From: Streptomyces milbemycinicus
Lineage (GTDB): Bacteria; Actinomycetota; Actinomycetes; Streptomycetales; Streptomycetaceae
Direction: 5' to 3'
Assembly: GCF_002154605.1 (NCBI RefSeq)
Contig: NZ_MUNE01000025.1
Span: 1-39,752, forward strand
Length of the DNA: 39,752 nucleotides
Positions within the stretch are counted from its first letter, which is position 1, and the number at the start of each line of letters is the position of its first letter. The position numbers and the translations under genes were made by a program. The notes under the pieces are model-generated. The model searched no databases. It was not told the origin of the DNA and saw nothing but the letters and a program-made list of their open reading frames with translations. This document shows positions 24,736 to 33,488 of the stretch, piece by piece.

Positions 24736-27339
24736 GTGCCGGAACTTGTACTGCATACCAGTGGACGCACCTGGACCCTGGACGCGTCCCGGAGCTACAC
24801 CATCGGGCGCGACCAGCAGCAGGCCGACATCTCGTGCATCGACCGCCGAGTCTCCAGGCGGCACCTCGTGATCCGTTGCGACGGCGGAACGTGGGTCATC
24901 GAAGATCTCGGCAGCGCGAATGGCACGTTCGCCGAAGGGCGTCGTATTCAGCGGATCGAGATCGGCCACGGTTCGATCGTCCGGCTGGGAGACGTCTCCA
25001 CCGGCACGCGGCTGGACTTCACCGAAGCCTCGACGGCGGTGAGCGACGATCCGGTGGATCGGGGCACGTCGGTGGCCGCCGCCACACCCCCGGTGGTACC
25101 CGGTCCCCGGCCGGGAGAGGTTCCGGCAGCCCCCACGGGGGTGGCGGCGGCTGGTGGCGACGACCTGTTCCGGCCTCTCCCTCACCACGCCGCATCCGAC
25201 CTCGCCCGTGCCGCAGTTCCCCGGACTCCCGTAGACGCGGGTGACGCCCGGGCCCGGGACATCCACCGGTCCGAAGGACCCCCAGCCGGTCCCCGTGGCG
25301 CCGCCGCGGCCCTTTCCATCGACCGGGACCCCTCGGGCGTCTATCCACTCGTCCTGGGGCAACGGCTGCGCATCGGGCGCGCGCAGGACAACGAACTCGT
25401 GGTGGAGGGCCCGTATGTCTCCCGCTACCACGCGGAGTTCCGGCCCCTGCCCGGTGGCCGCTTCGAAATCGTCGACCTCGGCAGTCACAACGGCACCTAT
25501 GTCAACGGGCAGCCCGTGGGCCGCCAGATCATCGGCCCGTACGACATCGTCGGTGTCGGCCACTCCACCTTCCGTCTCGCCGGAGACCGGCTGGAGGAGT
25601 TCGTCGACACCGGTGAGGTCTCCTTCACCGCCCGAAACCTGACAGTGACCGTCGGGCGCGGCAAGACCATCCTGGACGACGTCTCCTTCGGCGTCCCCGA
25701 GAAGTCGCTGGTCGCGGTGATCGGGCCGTCGGGCTCCGGGAAGTCCACCCTTCTGCGCGCACTCACCGGCTACCGGCCCGCGGACCGTGGTCAGGTGCTC
25801 TACGACCACCGCGATCTCTACGCCCAGTTCGCCGAGTTGCGCCACCGTATCGGCCTCGTCCCGCAGGACGACATCCTGCACAAGGAACTGACTGTCGACG
25901 TCGCTCTGAAGTACGCCGCCAAGCTCCGCTTTCCCGGTGACACCAAGGCGGCCGAGCGCAAGGCCCGTATCGACGAGGTGCTGCAGGAGCTCAGACTCGA
26001 CGTTCACCGGGGCAAGAAGGTCTCCTCGCTCTCCGGCGGTCAGCGCAAACGGGTGTCCGTTGCCCTGGAACTGCTGACCAAGCCCTCCCTGCTCTTCCTC
26101 GACGAGCCCACCTCCGGTCTGGACCCGGGCCTGGACCGTAATGTCATGAAGTTGCTGCGGGGGCTCGCCGACGACGGCCGCACCGTGCTGGTGGTGACGC
26201 ACTCGGTCGCCGAACTGTCCCTGTGTGACCAGGTGTTGGTCATGGCGCCCGGTGGCTCCGTGGCGTACTTCGGTCCCCCGGGCGAGGCCCTGGACTACTT
26301 CGGTCACGACAGCTGGGCCGATGTCTTCTCCGCCTTCGAAGATCATCGCGACGACGACTGGGGCGCGCGCTGGCGAGCTTCCCGGCAGTACGACCGGTGT
26401 GCCGCGGAGGTCGACTCGGCCGTCCCGCCGCAGTACCCGGGCGCCCCTGCGACACAGCCGCCCGCGCGAGCTCTGCGGCCCAAACCGCAGGGCTGGATCG
26501 GCCAGTTGTGGACGCTGATGCGCCGCTATGTGTCGGTCATCGCCTCCGACAAGGGCTTCATGGCGCTGATGCTGCTGCTCCCGGCCGTGCTGGGCGGAGT
26601 GAGCTGTCTGATTCCGGCGACATACGGACTCGCCCCGCCACCGCCCGACAGCCGTTTCCGCTACAACCAGGAGTCCGGAACCATTCTGCTGGTGCTGGTC
26701 GTCGGAATGTGTTTCTCCGGCGCGGCCAACTCCGTACGTGAACTGATCAAAGAACGGGTGATCTATGAACGGGAGAGAGCCACGGGGCTGTCCCGATCCG
26801 CGTATCTGATGTCGAAGGTGATCGTCCTCGGTCTGATCACCACCGTGCAGGGTGTCATCATCTGCGCCATCGGCTTCTCCGTCCGTCAACTGCCCGCCCA
26901 GGGACTGCTCATGCCCACGGCCGTCGAGCTCTGCGTGGTCATCAGCGCGCTGGGCTTCACCACCATGATGTTCGGTCTGGTCATCTCCGCGCTGGTGAGG
27001 ACCCCGGAGAAGACCATGCCGCTGCTCGTGATGTTCGCCGTCGTCCAGGTCGTCTTCACCGGGGTCCTCTTCAAGCTGTTCGACTCCCCGGGCATCGAAC
27101 AGATCGGCTGGCTGATGCCCGCCCGCTGGGCGGTCGCCGGCGCCGGGACCACACTCGACCTCGCGCACACCATGCCGCCCTGGAATCTCGACAAGCCGGA
27201 CGATGCCGACCCGCTGTGGGCCCACACCGTCACCCAGTGGGGCATCGACCTCGGTGTGCTCCTGGCGATCGGGCTGGTCTGCGGCTTCGCGGTGGCCCGC
27301 CTGCTGCGCCGACACGAACCCGAGGTCATGCGGGACTAG
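24736..27339 (+). CDS. FHA-FHA-ABC transporter fusion (ATPase plus ABC2-type permease)
   Basis: An 867-residue half-transporter. FHA domain 1 (IGRD 23-26, SRRH 40-43, NGT 62-64) is followed by a Pro/Ala-rich linker and FHA domain 2 (IGRA near 213, SRYH 229-232, SHNGTYVNG). The ABC ATPase then shows Walker A GPSGSGKS (330-337), signature LSGGQRKR, Walker B LLFLDEPTSGLDP and a switch histidine in VVTHS. The C-terminal ABC2-type membrane domain has about six helices. FHA domains bind phosphothreonine, so Ser/Thr kinases such as those at 16050-20398 could control it; that link is inferred. GTG 24736 is chosen because FHA1 begins there and GGGGT precedes it. It probably acts as a homodimeric exporter. 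Confidence 0.9.
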   Translation: MPELVLHTSGRTWTLDASRSYTIGRDQQQADISCIDRRVSRRHLVIRCDGGTWVIEDLGSANGTFAEGRRIQRIEIGHGSIVRLGDVSTGTRLDFTEASTAVSDDPVDRGTSVAAATPPVVPGPRPGEVPAAPTGVAAAGGDDLFRPLPHHAASDLARAAVPRTPVDAGDARARDIHRSEGPPAGPRGAAAALSIDRDPSGVYPLVLGQRLRIGRAQDNELVVEGPYVSRYHAEFRPLPGGRFEIVDLGSHNGTYVNGQPVGRQIIGPYDIVGVGHSTFRLAGDRLEEFVDTGEVSFTARNLTVTVGRGKTILDDVSFGVPEKSLVAVIGPSGSGKSTLLRALTGYRPADRGQVLYDHRDLYAQFAELRHRIGLVPQDDILHKELTVDVALKYAAKLRFPGDTKAAERKARIDEVLQELRLDVHRGKKVSSLSGGQRKRVSVALELLTKPSLLFLDEPTSGLDPGLDRNVMKLLRGLADDGRTVLVVTHSVAELSLCDQVLVMAPGGSVAYFGPPGEALDYFGHDSWADVFSAFEDHRDDDWGARWRASRQYDRCAAEVDSAVPPQYPGAPATQPPARALRPKPQGWIGQLWTLMRRYVSVIASDKGFMALMLLLPAVLGGVSCLIPATYGLAPPPPDSRFRYNQESGTILLVLVVGMCFSGAANSVRELIKERVIYERERATGLSRSAYLMSKVIVLGLITTVQGVIICAIGFSVRQLPAQGLLMPTAVELCVVISALGFTTMMFGLVISALVRTPEKTMPLLVMFAVVQVVFTGVLFKLFDSPGIEQIGWLMPARWAVAGAGTTLDLAHTMPPWNLDKPDDADPLWAHTVTQWGIDLGVLLAIGLVCGFAVARLLRRHEPEVMRD

Positions 27340-28550
27340 TCTGCGCGTTTCACCTGGCACAGTGGCCGGATCTTGACAGGGTGGGGTGTGCGGGCGGCGG
27401 GTGTGGCGAAGGATGCGGCCACGACGAGTATGAGGACCAGGAAGAGCGCGTTGCGGAGTCCGAAGTGTTCGCCGAGTTGGCCGAGTGAGGGGGGTCCGAC
27501 GAGGAAGGCGACGTAGCCGAGGGTGGCGGCGAGGGAGACCCTTGCGGCGGGGTTGTCGCCGGAGTCGCCGGCTGCGGAGAGCGCGACGGGGAAGCCCAGG
27601 GACGCGCCGATGCCCCACAGGACGGCGGCTGCCGCCGCGACGGCCTGGTTGTCGACGAGGATCACGAGTGCGATGCCGACGGCGCCGATGATCGCGCTGG
27701 CGCGCAGGGCGGCCGCGCGTCCGTAGCGGTCGACGAACCGGCCGCCGGCGAAGCGGCCGACGGTCATCGAGGCCGCGAAGACCGCGTACACGGCCGATCC
27801 GAGCGCGGGGTCGAAGCCATGGCCGTCGACCATGACCAGCGGCAGCCAGTCGTTCGCCGTTCCCTCGGCCATGGCAAGGGCGAGAATGATGCCGCCGATG
27901 AGCAGCAGTCTCGGTTCCTTCCACACCGCCGGGCGCGCGGAGGCTTGTGCGTGCGTGCCGCTGCCGCTGCCGGTTCGTCGGCCCACCCGGGCGGGAACGT
28001 ATCGGATCGTCGGCACCAGTACGGCCAGTACCACGGCGGTGACGACGGCGAGATGCCACAGGACGGGGAACGAGATGGCGGTCAGAATCATGCCGCCGAC
28101 CGCGCCGACCACCGTGCCGAGACTGTAGAAGCCGTGCATCGCGGGGAGGGTGGAGCGGCCGAGCAGCCGTTCCACCTCTGCGCCTTCGATGTTGAGGGCC
28201 ACCTCGCCGCCGCCCATCCCGAGGCCGATGAGTCCGAGCCCGAGGGCCACGACCGCGTCCGCGCCCGCCGCGGCCCCCAGGCCGATGACGCCGGACCCCG
28301 TGGCGGTCGCCAGCGTTCCGGCCGCGATGAGGGGCCGGGCGCCCCAGCGGGCCACGAGCGGCCCCGAGCACAGGATGCCCAGCATGGACCCGACCGAGAG
28401 CCCGAACAGGACCAGGCCCATGCGCCCGGTGGAGGCTGCGAGCAGGTCGCGCACGTCGGGGGTGCGTGTCACCCAGGAGGCCATGGCCAGGCCGGGCAGG
28501 AAGAACAGGGCGAACGCGGCGGTCCGACGTCGGCCGGGGCTGACAGTCAC
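27336..28550 (-). CDS. MFS transporter
   Basis: A 404-residue membrane protein with about 12 hydrophobic helices in two halves joined by a basic loop (RVGRRTGSGSGTHAQ). Family features include ARWGARPLIAAGTLA and the equivalent second-half loop RFVDRYGRAAALRASAI. The N-terminal FFLPGLAMASWVTRTPDVRD and the GGGEVALN region resemble MFS members often annotated as sugar or drug exporters; the substrate is unknown. It starts at GTG 28550 with GGAGG eight bases upstream. Its stop overlaps the stop of the convergent FHA-ABC gene by 4 bp. It is divergent from and probably repressed by the TetR at 28637. Confidence 0.88.
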   Translation of the reverse strand: MTVSPGRRRTAAFALFFLPGLAMASWVTRTPDVRDLLAASTGRMGLVLFGLSVGSMLGILCSGPLVARWGARPLIAAGTLATATGSGVIGLGAAAGADAVVALGLGLIGLGMGGGEVALNIEGAEVERLLGRSTLPAMHGFYSLGTVVGAVGGMILTAISFPVLWHLAVVTAVVLAVLVPTIRYVPARVGRRTGSGSGTHAQASARPAVWKEPRLLLIGGIILALAMAEGTANDWLPLVMVDGHGFDPALGSAVYAVFAASMTVGRFAGGRFVDRYGRAAALRASAIIGAVGIALVILVDNQAVAAAAAVLWGIGASLGFPVALSAAGDSGDNPAARVSLAATLGYVAFLVGPPSLGQLGEHFGLRNALFLVLILVVAASFATPAARTPHPVKIRPLCQVKRAD

Positions 28551-28580
28551 GGGAATGCCTCCAGTGGATGACCGAACACA

Positions 28581-28606
28581 GAAGTCTGTACGATCGTACA
28601 CACTTC
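28581..28606. promoter_or_regulatory. Near-perfect 26-bp TetR operator
   Basis: The core TGTACGATCGTACA (28587-28600) is a perfect 14-bp palindrome. GAAGT and ACTTC extend it to 28581 and 28606 with one mismatch per arm. It sits between the divergent MFS and TetR starts, the expected place for joint repression. Confidence 0.8.
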
Positions 28607-28636
28607 GGTGGAGTCGCCTTGTGACACATTGGGGGC

Positions 28637-29218
28637 GTGAGCGGCACACGGCGTGAGATCCCGAACGATCCCGGACGCAGGGACCGGATTCTCGATGCCG
28701 CCCTCGACGTCATCGCCGAGGGTGGCGTTCACAGGACGACTCATCGCAAGATCGCTTCACGGGCCGGCGTCCCTCTGGGCTCGCTGACGTACTACTTCGA
28801 CGGCATGGACGATCTGCTGGCGCTGGCGTTCGCCCGCCTCGCCGACACGATGTCCAAGCTCTACCGCCGCACCCTGCACAGCGCCGGGTCGACCGCCGAG
28901 GCGGAGGCAGCCGTGGTCGAGCTGATCTGCGGGCCGGCCTACGCCACTGACCGCGACATGACACTCATCTTCGAGATGTACGCCTACGCCAACCACAACA
29001 CCGCGGTAGCCACCACCACCCGCTCCTGGCTGGCACGCAGCCGGGAGAGCCTCGCCCTGCACTTCACTCCCGGAGTGGCCCGAGCCCTCGATGCCCTGAT
29101 CGAGGGCTGGCCCATGCACCGCCGCTTCGACGCCGCCCCCCTCAACCGGCAGCTCGTCGCCGGAGTCGTGCACGCCGTTGTCAACGCCGCGCCTCACCTC
29201 CCCGACGAACAGCTCTGA
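28637..29218 (+). CDS. TetR/AcrR-family transcriptional regulator
   Basis: A 193-residue regulator with an HTH (TTHRKIASRAGVPLGSLTYYFDGMDDLLALAF, about residues 34-65). The GSLTYYF form is typical of a TetR group that represses divergent MFS transporters. The C-terminal half contains a helix-rich ligand domain (TLIFEMYAYANHNTAVATT, LALHFTPGVARALDALIEGW). It starts at GTG 28637 with GGGGG upstream. Its 3-prime end runs directly into the broken TIM-barrel frame. Confidence 0.9.
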   Translation: MSGTRREIPNDPGRRDRILDAALDVIAEGGVHRTTHRKIASRAGVPLGSLTYYFDGMDDLLALAFARLADTMSKLYRRTLHSAGSTAEAEAAVVELICGPAYATDRDMTLIFEMYAYANHNTAVATTTRSWLARSRESLALHFTPGVARALDALIEGWPMHRRFDAAPLNRQLVAGVVHAVVNAAPHLPDEQL

Positions 29219-29219
29219 T

Positions 29220-29841
29220 CTCTCCGCCTTCCCTGTCGCTCCCCGCCTGCACGGCCTGTCCTTCGGCGAGCTCCGCAGCCTCGCCGCCCGCATCCATGAC
29301 CTCGGCGCCTGCTCCTACCTGGAGGTCGTCGGTGTCAACGCCGCTGACGAACTGCGCAGCCTGGAGGCCGCGGTCGGCCTTGGTGTCGACGTCGTTCTCG
29401 GCGGCACCCGTGTGGCCGAGGGCGTCAAGATCCTCGATGGCGCACCGGTCGAGTACTGGCCCTTCCCCGGCCGGGTCGCGGGCCACCCCAGCATCCTGTG
29501 CGGCGACGCCGCCGACATCGTGGCAAGCGCCAAGGACCTGGCCGCGACAACAGGAGTACACGGCCTCGACCTCCTCGCCTACCGCTTCGGGGGCGATGCC
29601 GCGGCGTTGGCCGCCCAGGTGGTCACCGCGGTCGACGTGCCTGTCCTGGCCGCAGGCAGCGTCGACCGGGCCGAACGGATCGCCGCGTTGCGCGACGCGG
29701 GCGTGTGGGGATTCACCGTTGGCACCGCCGTGCTGGACGGCAGCTTCCCATGGCGTCGAGGACCTGCTGACCGCCATCCTCAGGACCACGGGCGAGGGAG
29801 CCGCCCCCGGAGCAGTACGTCGACCGGCGCCAGGCCAGTGA
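29220..29841 (+). pseudogene. Frameshifted, probably 5-prime-truncated TIM-barrel protein gene
   Basis: The frame encodes most of a phosphate-binding (beta/alpha)8 barrel: YLEVVGVNAADELRSLEAA, LGVDVVLGGTRVAEG, VHGLDLLAYRFGGDAAALA, VPVLAAGSVDRAERIAALRD and GVWGFTVGTAVLDGSF, the last two resembling the HisA/NanE/TrpC phosphate site. Near 29748 the natural continuation (HGVEDLLTAILRTTGEGAAP) shifts by one base into another frame and ends at 29841. No good start codon exists; the sequence begins abruptly at the TetR stop. A sequencing error could explain the shift but not the missing start. The exact family is not identified. Confidence 0.6.
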
Positions 29842-29875
29842 GGTGATGGCGGGGGTGCTCATATGACTCTGGTCC

Positions 29876-31573
29876 TCAGCTCGTGGTGGCCTCGGCGGCG
29901 GAGGAAGGGACGCGACCGCCGGGGATCGCCGCGAGCAGCTCACGGGTGTACTCGTGTCGGGGGCGGGTGAAGAGCACCTCCGGTGGGCCCGTCTCGACGA
30001 CGTGGCCGGCTCGCATGACGGCGACCTGGTGCGCGATCTGGCGTACGACGGCCAGGTCGTGGGAGATGAAGAGGTACGCCACGCCCGTGTCGGCCTGCAA
30101 CTCGGCCAGCAGGTCGAGGACTTGGGCCTGCACGGACACGTCGAGCGCGGAGACCGGTTCGTCGCACACCACCAGGTCGGGGGAGAGGGCGAGCGCGCGG
30201 GCGATGGCCACCCGCTGACGCTGCCCGCCGGACAGCTCCGCCGGGCGGCGTTCCAGCGTGGCGGCGGGAAGCGCCACCCGGTCGAGCAGTTCGCGGGCCC
30301 GGGCGAGCCGGGAGAAGCGGTCGCCGACCTTGAAGGCACGCAGCGGTTCGGTGATCACATCGCCTATGGAGAAGCGTGGGTCGAGCGAGGCGTACGGGTT
30401 CTGGTAGACGAGCTGGGCGCGGCGGCGCAGCTCTCTGGCCCGGGTGCCTCGGGCGGTGGTGACGTCGGTGCCGTCGAACAGGACGTGTCCGGCGGTCGCG
30501 TCGGCGAGACGGAGCACGAGGCGGGCGGTGGTGGACTTGCCCGAGCCCGATTCGCCGACCAGTGCCAGGGTCCGGCCGCGGTGGAGGGTGAAGCTGACGT
30601 CGTCGACCGCGCGCAGTGTCCGGGGTCCGTCCCCGGTGCGGGGCAGTCTGAACTCCTTGACCAGGTTGCGTGCTTCGACCAGGGGCGCCGTGTCCGTCTT
30701 CGGCGCGGGGACGGCCGTGCGGGGACGGGGGGTGGTCAGGCTCGGGGCGCTGGCCAGCAGGTGCCGGGTGTACTCGTCCCGCGGGTCGGCCAGGATGTCA
30801 CGGGTGGGGCCCGCCTCGACGACCTTGCCCTGTGACATGACCACGAGGCGCTGTGCCCGGTCGGCGGCGACCCCGAGGTCATGGGTCACGAGCAGGACCG
30901 CCGTGCCGGACTCCTCGGTGAGGCGCTGGAGATGGTCGAGGATGACCCGCTGCACGGTGACGTCGAGCGCGCTGGTGGGTTCGTCGGCGATGATCAGCTC
31001 GGGTTTCGCGGCGATGGCGATGGCGATCAGGGCGCGTTGCCGCATTCCGCCGGACAGTTCGTGCGGGTACTGCCGGGCCCGGACGGCCGCGTCGGGCAGC
31101 CCGGCCCGGTCCAGGACGGCGATCGCCTCGGCGGGGGCCGAGCGACGGGTCGCCAGACCGTGGATGCGCAGCACTTCGGCGACCTGTTCGCCGATCCGCT
31201 TGACCGGGTTGAGCGAGACCGTCGGGTCCTGGGGGACCAGCCCGATCCGCGCTCCGCGTACGGTGCGCAGCTCCGCCTCCGACAGCGTGGCCAGGTCGTG
31301 CCGGCCGAAGCGGACCGTGCCCGCGTCGATGCCGCCGTTCCCCGGCAGGAGCCGGGTGATCGCGTGCGCGGTCGTGCTCTTGCCGGAGCCGGACTCGCCG
31401 ACCACCGCCGTCACCTGTCCTGGCCATACCTCGAGGTCCACGCCCCGGACGGCCGCGACCGCGCCGCCCCGGGTGCGGTACGAAACCGACAGGCCGCGTA
31501 TCTCCAGCAGGGGTTGTGGGGTGTGTGTCACGTTCTCGTCCGCTCCGGGTGGGGTCGTGGTGGTGCCGGTCAT
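29876..31573 (-). CDS. Peptide-type ABC transporter, fused double ATPase (DppD-DppF-like)
   Basis: A 565-residue protein containing two complete ABC ATPase domains. Domain 1 has Walker A GESGSGKST, signature LSGGMRQR and Walker B LIIADEPTSALD. Domain 2 has GESGSGKST, LSGGQRQR and VVCDEPVSALD. Each ends with the oligopeptide-transport C-terminal extension (DPRDEYTRHLLASAP, RPRHEYTRELLAAIP). It energises the importer formed with the two permeases upstream. Its ATG at 31573 overlaps the preceding stop (ATGA). Last gene of the four-gene importer operon. Confidence 0.93.
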   Translation of the reverse strand: MTGTTTTPPGADENVTHTPQPLLEIRGLSVSYRTRGGAVAAVRGVDLEVWPGQVTAVVGESGSGKSTTAHAITRLLPGNGGIDAGTVRFGRHDLATLSEAELRTVRGARIGLVPQDPTVSLNPVKRIGEQVAEVLRIHGLATRRSAPAEAIAVLDRAGLPDAAVRARQYPHELSGGMRQRALIAIAIAAKPELIIADEPTSALDVTVQRVILDHLQRLTEESGTAVLLVTHDLGVAADRAQRLVVMSQGKVVEAGPTRDILADPRDEYTRHLLASAPSLTTPRPRTAVPAPKTDTAPLVEARNLVKEFRLPRTGDGPRTLRAVDDVSFTLHRGRTLALVGESGSGKSTTARLVLRLADATAGHVLFDGTDVTTARGTRARELRRRAQLVYQNPYASLDPRFSIGDVITEPLRAFKVGDRFSRLARARELLDRVALPAATLERRPAELSGGQRQRVAIARALALSPDLVVCDEPVSALDVSVQAQVLDLLAELQADTGVAYLFISHDLAVVRQIAHQVAVMRAGHVVETGPPEVLFTRPRHEYTRELLAAIPGGRVPSSAAEATTS

Positions 31574-32529
31574 CGCTGCCGGGACCATTCGCCGTCCAGC
31601 GCCCGTGCGATGCGGTTGGTGGCCAGCACGGTCGCGGCGATCGCCAGTCCGGGCAGTGCGGTCAGCCACCAGGCGTTGGCGAGGTAGTTGCGGCCGTCGG
31701 AGATCAACGTGCCCCACTCCGGGGCCGGCGGGGGCGCCCCGTAGCCGAGAAAGCTCAGCGCCGACACGGCCAGGATGGAGGAGCCGAAGTCGAGGGTGGC
31801 CAGGACGATCACCGGGCCCGCCGCATTGGGCAGCACATGCCGGCCCAGCACTGAGTACCAGCGGGCCCCGCACGAGCGCGACGCCTCGACGAACACCGCC
31901 TGACGCACCCGGAGCACCTCCGCGCGCGCCACTCGGGCGAACGCGGCGACACTGGCGATGCCGACCGCGACCGCCACCTTCACCGTCCCGTACCCGAGCG
32001 CGGTGACCAGGGCCAGGGACAGGAACAGCGCGGGGATGGACAGCAGTACGTCGACGAAGCGCATCAGCACGTCGTCCACCCAGCGGCCCACGAACCCGGC
32101 GACCACGCCGAGCAGACCGCCGACCACGAACGCGACCAGCACCGCGATCAGCGTGGCCTTCAGGGACAGCTGGGCGCCGTGCACCACGCGGGAGAACACA
32201 TCGCGTCCCAGCTCGTCGGTGCCGAACCAGTGGGTGCCACTCGGGCCGCGGAAGTTCTGCGACGGCACCCCCTTCAGCGGATCCTGCGCGGTGAACAGGT
32301 CCGGCCAGAACGAGGCCAGCACCACCAGCACGAGGACGACGACCGACAGCAGCAGACCGGGGCGGCGCAGCAGGAATCGCAAGCCCCGCCGTAGGTCGAC
32401 GCGACGCCACGGTCCGGGACCGGCCCCCGTGTCGACCGGCCGGGCGAGGCCGGGAGCGGCCTCGGCCGGGTCGGCCGGGTCGGTCGGGTCGGTCGGGTCG
32501 GCCGGGTTGTCGACGAGACTCTGGCTCAT
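31570..32529 (-). CDS. Peptide-type ABC transporter permease (DppC-like)
   Basis: A 319-residue inner-membrane permease. A cytoplasmic tail with repeated Asp-Pro-Thr units precedes the first helix (LLLSVVVLVLVVLASFWP) and the DppC signature HWFGTDELGRDVFSRVVHGA. The BPD transport domain follows with the EAA-type loop (EASRSCGARWYSVLGRHVLP). ATGA overlaps with the genes on either side show a tightly coupled operon. Pairs with the DppB-like permease at 32526. Confidence 0.93.
   Translation of the reverse strand: MSQSLVDNPADPTDPTDPADPAEAAPGLARPVDTGAGPGPWRRVDLRRGLRFLLRRPGLLLSVVVLVLVVLASFWPDLFTAQDPLKGVPSQNFRGPSGTHWFGTDELGRDVFSRVVHGAQLSLKATLIAVLVAFVVGGLLGVVAGFVGRWVDDVLMRFVDVLLSIPALFLSLALVTALGYGTVKVAVAVGIASVAAFARVARAEVLRVRQAVFVEASRSCGARWYSVLGRHVLPNAAGPVIVLATLDFGSSILAVSALSFLGYGAPPPAPEWGTLISDGRNYLANAWWLTALPGLAIAATVLATNRIARALDGEWSRQR
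32463..32507 (-). repeat. Five-unit 9-bp tandem repeat in the permease N-terminus
   Basis: Five perfect or near-perfect CGGYCGGGT units lie end to end and encode the repeated Asp-Pro-Thr/Ala tail of the DppC-like permease. Being a multiple of three, gain or loss of units would keep the frame. Confidence 0.85.
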
Positions 32530-33485
32530 GCGAAGCCCGCCCTTCTGTCCGAGGCCACCACGATCCGCGGGTCCAGCAGCGGATAGACCAGGTCGATGAC
32601 CAGGTTCGTCGTCACGAAGATCAGCGCCCCGAACACCACCACCCCTTGGACCAGCGGGATGTCCTGGGCCGTGACCGCCGCCGCGGTCACGCGGCCGAGG
32701 CCGTCGCGCGAGAACACCGTCTCCACCACCACCGAACCGGCGATCAGCTGCCCCACCAGCAGGCCGATGACCGTCAGCGCCGGCAGGGACGCGTTGCGCA
32801 GTGCGTGCCGCAGATGGACCCGCCACCGGCCGGCGCCCTTGGCCCGCGCGGTCTCCACATACGCCTGGTCCAGCGCGGTGAGCAGGCTCTTGGCGAGCAC
32901 CTGGGCGATCTGCGCGCCGGTCGGGACCGCCAGCGTCAGGGCCGGCAGCGCCAGCCCCCGAAGGCCGTCGTTGCCGAACGCCGGGAACCAGTGCAGCCGG
33001 AAGGAGAACGCCTCGACGAGCAGCAGCCCCACCCAGAACGTCGGGACGGACACCCCCAGCGGCGGCAGTGACAGCAGCAGCTGCCGCAGCCAGCGCTTGG
33101 AGGTGTACGTGGCCACCACCGCCAGACCGCCGCCGAGGACTACCGCGAGCAGCAGGGCCGCGCCGGTCAGCTGGAGGGTCTGCGGCAGCGCGTCGGCCAG
33201 CGTCGAGGTGACCGGCCGGCCGGTGGCGACCGAGTCGCCGAAGTCCCCGCGCACCGCCCGGCCGAGGTACTCGGCGTACTGCACCAGCACCGGCTTGTCG
33301 AAGCCGTACTCGTGCCGCAGGGCGGCGATCTGCTCCGGATCGACCTGCCCCGAATCCATTCCGGCACTGGCCATTGCCGTGACCGGGTCGCCCGGCAGAT
33401 AGTCCAGCACCAGGAACGAGACCGTGTAGGCCGCCCACAGCACCCCGGCCGCCTGGGCGAGCCGTTTGATCACATAGCGGCGCAC
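32526..33485 (-). CDS. Peptide-type ABC transporter permease (DppB-like)
   Basis: A 319-residue permease starting MRRYVIKRLAQAAGVLWAAY, the typical DppB N-terminus. It continues FLVLDYLPGDPVTAM, the periplasmic-side segment GDFGDSVATGRPV, and the EAA loop (YVETARAKGAGRWRVHLRHAL). About six membrane helices. It starts at GTG 33485, only 3 bp after the stop of the binding-protein gene, and ends in an ATGA overlap with the DppC-like gene. Confidence 0.93.
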   Translation of the reverse strand: MRRYVIKRLAQAAGVLWAAYTVSFLVLDYLPGDPVTAMASAGMDSGQVDPEQIAALRHEYGFDKPVLVQYAEYLGRAVRGDFGDSVATGRPVTSTLADALPQTLQLTGAALLLAVVLGGGLAVVATYTSKRWLRQLLLSLPPLGVSVPTFWVGLLLVEAFSFRLHWFPAFGNDGLRGLALPALTLAVPTGAQIAQVLAKSLLTALDQAYVETARAKGAGRWRVHLRHALRNASLPALTVIGLLVGQLIAGSVVVETVFSRDGLGRVTAAAVTAQDIPLVQGVVVFGALIFVTTNLVIDLVYPLLDPRIVVASDRRAGFA

Positions 33486-33488
33486 GGG

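Noticed and set aside
24427..28713. Very long minus-strand open frame (over 1400 codons) opposite the FHA-ABC and MFS genes
   Set aside because: It is low-complexity, Arg/Gly/His-rich over most of its length, overlaps two well-supported genes, and is a typical antisense artefact of high-GC coding DNA.
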